NCBI RefSeq assembly: GCF_003240585.1 | Contig: NZ_PCDP01000059.1 | Coordinates: 310,001-374,000, forward strand | Direction: 5' to 3' | DNA: 64,000 nucleotides | From: Arminella tubonensis | GTDB lineage: Bacteria > Pseudomonadota > Alphaproteobacteria > Rhizobiales > Rhizobiaceae | In this document: positions 61,111 through 64,000 of the stretch, in pieces | How the letters are laid out: every line of letters starts with the position of its first letter | Numbering within the stretch: position 1 is the first letter of the stretch | Made by a program: the position numbers and the translations under genes | The notes under the pieces: model-generated | The model's database searches: none | The model's input: the letters and a program-made list of their open reading frames with translations, nothing else | What the model was told of the DNA's origin: nothing

Positions 61111-61851
61111 ATGCGGGCAATTCTCACGTCTCTCGACAAGCGCTGGCGACGGAGCGAAACCGGGTTTGCGCCGCTACGCTGGCAGACATGCCTGTTCATC
61201 ACCGCCAACATCGTGCTCCTATCGGCCCTGCTATTGGATTCACCGGTCGGGGCAGGCATGAGGCATATCTCCCCACCCGTCCATTTTTTCGGCAGAATGC
61301 TGACCGATTTCGGCGACTCCGGCTGGATCATCGTCGTCAGCGCGTTCCTGTTCATCGAGGGGTGGGCCGGAAGCCGATTGTTGAAATCCGCCCGTTGCCG
61401 CTGCCAGGCGGTGATAGTCAGCCGGATCGGCGGCTATTTCCTCGTCTCGATAGCGCTATCCGGCCTGATCGCCAATCTCCTGAAACGCATCATCGGCCGT
61501 GCGAGGCCCGTTCATTTCGACGACTGGGGTATCCTTGGCTTTTCGCCTTTTTCCAGCCATGCCGCCTTTCAGAGCTTTCCTTCCGGGCACGCAACAACCA
61601 TCGGCGCCTTCTTCGCAGCACTCATGTTCCTCTTCCCGCGCTATCGCATCATCTTTGCGGTCTGCGCTATCTGGCTTGCGGCGACCCGCGTGATGATCGG
61701 GGCACATTATCCGAGCGACGTAGTCGCCGGCCTTGCCCTCGGCGCCTGGTTTTCCTTCATGATTGCCATCGTCTATTCACGTTACGGACTGCTTTTCAGG
61801 ACAGATGAGAGCGGCTGGCCCGCACCGCGACTACCGATCCTGCGCAAATGA
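61111..61851 (+). CDS. PAP2-family membrane phosphatase (second of two)
   Basis: A 246-residue protein with the same layout as its neighbour and canonical motifs: KRIIGRARP, PSGHATT and TRVMIGAHYPSD, so the catalytic histidines, arginine and aspartate are complete. GLLF in the last helix and YPSDVVAGLALGAWFSF closely parallel the first copy, which points to tandem duplication. Lipid phosphate hydrolysis on the periplasmic face is expected; the exact substrate is unknown. Confidence 0.87.
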   Translation: MRAILTSLDKRWRRSETGFAPLRWQTCLFITANIVLLSALLLDSPVGAGMRHISPPVHFFGRMLTDFGDSGWIIVVSAFLFIEGWAGSRLLKSARCRCQAVIVSRIGGYFLVSIALSGLIANLLKRIIGRARPVHFDDWGILGFSPFSSHAAFQSFPSGHATTIGAFFAALMFLFPRYRIIFAVCAIWLAATRVMIGAHYPSDVVAGLALGAWFSFMIAIVYSRYGLLFRTDESGWPAPRLPILRK

Positions 61852-61854
61852 AAA

Positions 61855-61874
61855 CCGGCGCCACTGGGCGCCGG
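61855..61874. terminator. Bidirectional hairpin between PAP2 gene and MFS gene
   Basis: CCGGCGCC and GGCGCCGG pair across a four-base loop, three bases after the PAP2 stop, with AAAA before and CTCTTCTTG after. It can serve both convergent genes. Confidence 0.7.
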
Positions 61875-61901
61875 CTCTTCTTGTCGGAGTATCAAAGCTT
61901 C

Positions 61902-63788
61902 TCAGCTCATCGTATTTATATCGCGATCCTTGGTCTCCGGCAGGAAGATCAGACCGATTACCAGCGTGATGCCGGCAAAGATGATCGGATACCAGAGGCC
62001 GTAGTAGATATCTCCCTTTGCAGCACTTAATGCGAAGGCCATGGCCGGGAGCAGGCCGCCGAACCAACCGTTGCCGATATGATAGGGAAGCGACATGCCA
62101 CTGTAGCGGATGCGGGTCGGGAACAGTTCGACCAGCAGTGCGGCAATCGGCCCATATACCATCGTCACGTAGAGAACGAGGATCGTCAGGATGGCGATTG
62201 TTCCAATCCAATTCACAGCAGCCGGGTCGGCGACCATCGCAAAGGCTCCGCCCTTGGCAATCGAATAGACCGGCATTTCAGTCAACCCATTCGTCTCGTC
62301 CTTGGTGATCAGTTTGTCGGCGACGAGCTTGTCGACCGGGACCGTTGCCTTCTCCCCCGCCCGCACTGCCTCGGCGTTGAGGCTAAGCTCCGGATTGGCG
62401 GCGATGAACGCATCCAGTTTGGCGTCCAGCACTTTGGCGACGCCGCGCACCAGCGGATATCCGCCATCATGCAGGGCGACGTTGATGCCCTTTTCGAAGG
62501 CGCTGTTCAGTGATTTCGCCTTGTCGCCGGCGGCAACCACGTCGTAGCTCGGCACTGTCTCATTGCCGATCTTGACCGTTGCCGGCGTGCCGGCCGCAGC
62601 TGGCACAATGTCATAGGGCACCGAATTCTTGGTCAGGAACGCGGTGGCTACGTCGCAAGAGCTGGTAAATTTGGACGTTCCAGTCGGGTTGAACTGGAAC
62701 CTGCAGTCGGCCGGATCGGCGGTGACCGTAGCGCGAACCGTCGCCTGTGCCTGTGCAAGCGCCGGATTGGCGGTCCAGGTCATTGCCTTGAACAGCGGGA
62801 AGTAGGTGACCATGGCCAATAATAGACCGGCCATGATGATCGGCTTGCGGCCGATCTTGTCCGATAGCCACCCGAAGACGACGAAGAAGCCGGTCCCGAT
62901 GAGAAGCGCGACCGCGACCATGATATTCGCCGCTTGGAACTCGACCTTGAGCACGTTCTGCAGGAAGAACAGCGAATAGAACTGGCCGCAATACCAGACG
63001 ACGGCCTGGCCCATGGTGGCACCGAAAAGCGCGATCAGTGCAATCTTGGCATTCTTCCACTGGCCGAAGGCCTCGGTAAGCGGTGCTTTCGACCCCTTGC
63101 CCTCGGCCTTCATCCGCTGGAAAGCCGGCGACTCGTTCATTCGCAGACGAATCCAGACGGACACGCCAAGCAGCACAAACGAAACAAGGAACGGTACACG
63201 CCAGCCCCAGACGGAAAATGCGTCCTTCCCAAGCATGGCCTGAACGATGAGGATCACCACCAATGACAGAAACAGGCCAAGGGTAGCAGTGGTCTGTATC
63301 CACGACGTGAAATAGCCGCGGCGGCCCTGAGGCGCATGCTCCGCCACGTAGGTCGCGGCACCACCGTATTCGCCGCCGAGCGCCAGGCCTTGAAGCAGAC
63401 GCAGTGTGATCAGGATGATCGGTGCCATGATGCCGATAGTTGCTGCACCCGGTAGCAGGCCCACCAGGAAGGTCGACAGACCCATGATCGTGATGGTGAT
63501 CAGGAAAGTGTATTTTCGTCCGACGAGATCGCCGAGCCGACCAAACACCAATGCGCCGAACGGCCGGACGAGAAAGCCTGCAGCAAAGGCAAGTAGTGCG
63601 AAGATATTACGGGTGGTCTCAGGATATTGGGTAAAGAATGTCGCTCCGATATATGTCACGAGCGAGCCGTAGAGATAGAAATCGTACCATTCAAAAACGG
63701 TACCCAGCGAGGAGGCGAAGATGACCTTCTTCTCCTCAGAAGTCATGGGGCTTGCCTTCGGCCCACCGACGGTTGCGACATTTGCCAT
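61902..63788 (-). CDS. MFS transporter, MHS (metabolite/H+ symporter) family, with large periplasmic insertion
   Basis: A 628-residue transporter, much longer than the usual 430-550. The N-terminal half has the MHS signatures SLGTVFEWYDFYLYGSL, RPFGALVFGRLGDLVGRK and LLQGLALGGEYGGAA; FGWLSDKIGRKP marks the loop between helices 8 and 9. Between helix 9 (about 318-336) and helix 10 (about 526-546) lies a polar segment of about 185 residues with two cysteines (C362, C378) that should face the periplasm. Relatives carry dicarboxylates, shikimate or osmolytes; the substrate here is unknown. GGAGGAC precedes ATG 63788. Confidence 0.88.
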   Translation of the reverse strand: MANVATVGGPKASPMTSEEKKVIFASSLGTVFEWYDFYLYGSLVTYIGATFFTQYPETTRNIFALLAFAAGFLVRPFGALVFGRLGDLVGRKYTFLITITIMGLSTFLVGLLPGAATIGIMAPIILITLRLLQGLALGGEYGGAATYVAEHAPQGRRGYFTSWIQTTATLGLFLSLVVILIVQAMLGKDAFSVWGWRVPFLVSFVLLGVSVWIRLRMNESPAFQRMKAEGKGSKAPLTEAFGQWKNAKIALIALFGATMGQAVVWYCGQFYSLFFLQNVLKVEFQAANIMVAVALLIGTGFFVVFGWLSDKIGRKPIIMAGLLLAMVTYFPLFKAMTWTANPALAQAQATVRATVTADPADCRFQFNPTGTSKFTSSCDVATAFLTKNSVPYDIVPAAAGTPATVKIGNETVPSYDVVAAGDKAKSLNSAFEKGINVALHDGGYPLVRGVAKVLDAKLDAFIAANPELSLNAEAVRAGEKATVPVDKLVADKLITKDETNGLTEMPVYSIAKGGAFAMVADPAAVNWIGTIAILTILVLYVTMVYGPIAALLVELFPTRIRYSGMSLPYHIGNGWFGGLLPAMAFALSAAKGDIYYGLWYPIIFAGITLVIGLIFLPETKDRDINTMS

Positions 63789-64000
63789 TTGATCTGTCCT
63801 CCAACAGAATTGAACAAGCGCACCAGACCCAACTCTCCTCCGGTCCGACGCACCTGATACGAGTGTGACAGAAATGCACAGCCCGACGAGGTATGCTTTG
63901 GGATTATGACTTTAGTCTAACGAGCTTTTCGAGCTTTGGCTCTCGAGCACGCCCATTTCGATACGCGCCTTGCACGAGAAAAGGATTGTCAAAGCAGCGG

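Overview
The window is a stretch of alphaproteobacterial chromosome from the family Rhizobiaceae (Rhizobium or Agrobacterium-like). The support is its gene content: cyclic beta-1,2-glucan synthase and exporter, rhizobial-type LuxR solo, EcfG-, LexA- and IolR-type sites of alphaproteobacterial form, and the housekeeping order rplU-rpmA-obgE-proB-proA-nadD, then rsfS-rlmH-envC-ctpA-rppH, then leuD-leuB. Protein similarities were recognised by eye; no search was run.

Layout. 1-15 kb: the 5' end of pyruvate carboxylase (leaves the window), an ExpR-like LuxR solo, the glucan exporter ndvA, and on the other strand an OpgC-type glucan modifier and the giant synthase ndvB. Export, synthesis and substitution of periplasmic cyclic glucans are therefore together. 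14-16 kb: a cupin-XRE regulator and three very small genes, one behind an EcfG-type general-stress promoter. 16-22.4 kb: a tightly overlapping peptide ABC import operon headed by an M19 dipeptidase. 22.5-26.2 kb: a ribose/inositol-type ABC operon whose promoter carries a GGAA-N6-TTCC palindrome, the published rhizobial IolR motif, so inositol is the best guess for its substrate.

26.5-34.3 kb: mixed genes (DUF1993 protein, phosphonate monoester hydrolase-like sulfatase, galE, a methyltransferase, tRNA-Ser(CGA), L21 and L27, two GNAT acetyltransferases, an EEP-family hydrolase). 34.3-48.2 kb: obgE, proline biosynthesis, nadD, rsfS, rlmH, cell-envelope genes and rppH, with a modABC cluster, a short ModE and a ModE-like operator inserted between nadD and rsfS. 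Between nadD and modA lies a small RNA on the minus strand with three hairpins whose loops carry CCUCC(UCC)C anti-Shine-Dalgarno sequence, matching the alpha-r14 / NfeR1 (cuckoo-like) family.

48.2-55.2 kb: bacterioferritin with its ferredoxin, and the SOS mutagenesis cassette imuA-imuB-dnaE2 under a GTTC-N7-GTTC LexA box. 55.2-64 kb: a small metallopeptidase, a CitE-like lyase, leuD, a TIM-barrel isomerase, leuB, two tandem PAP2 phosphatases and an MHS-type transporter with a large periplasmic insertion. A 15/16 match to the chromosomal parS (ParB) site begins at the base after the leuB stop codon, suggesting that this part of the chromosome lies in the origin/centromere region.

No insertion sequence, prophage, CRISPR array or rRNA was seen. 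The items most worth a second look are the parS-like site, the three-hairpin sRNA, the IolR-type operator, the long imuA/imuB overlap, and the unexplained GC-rich element with its own terminator downstream of ndvA.
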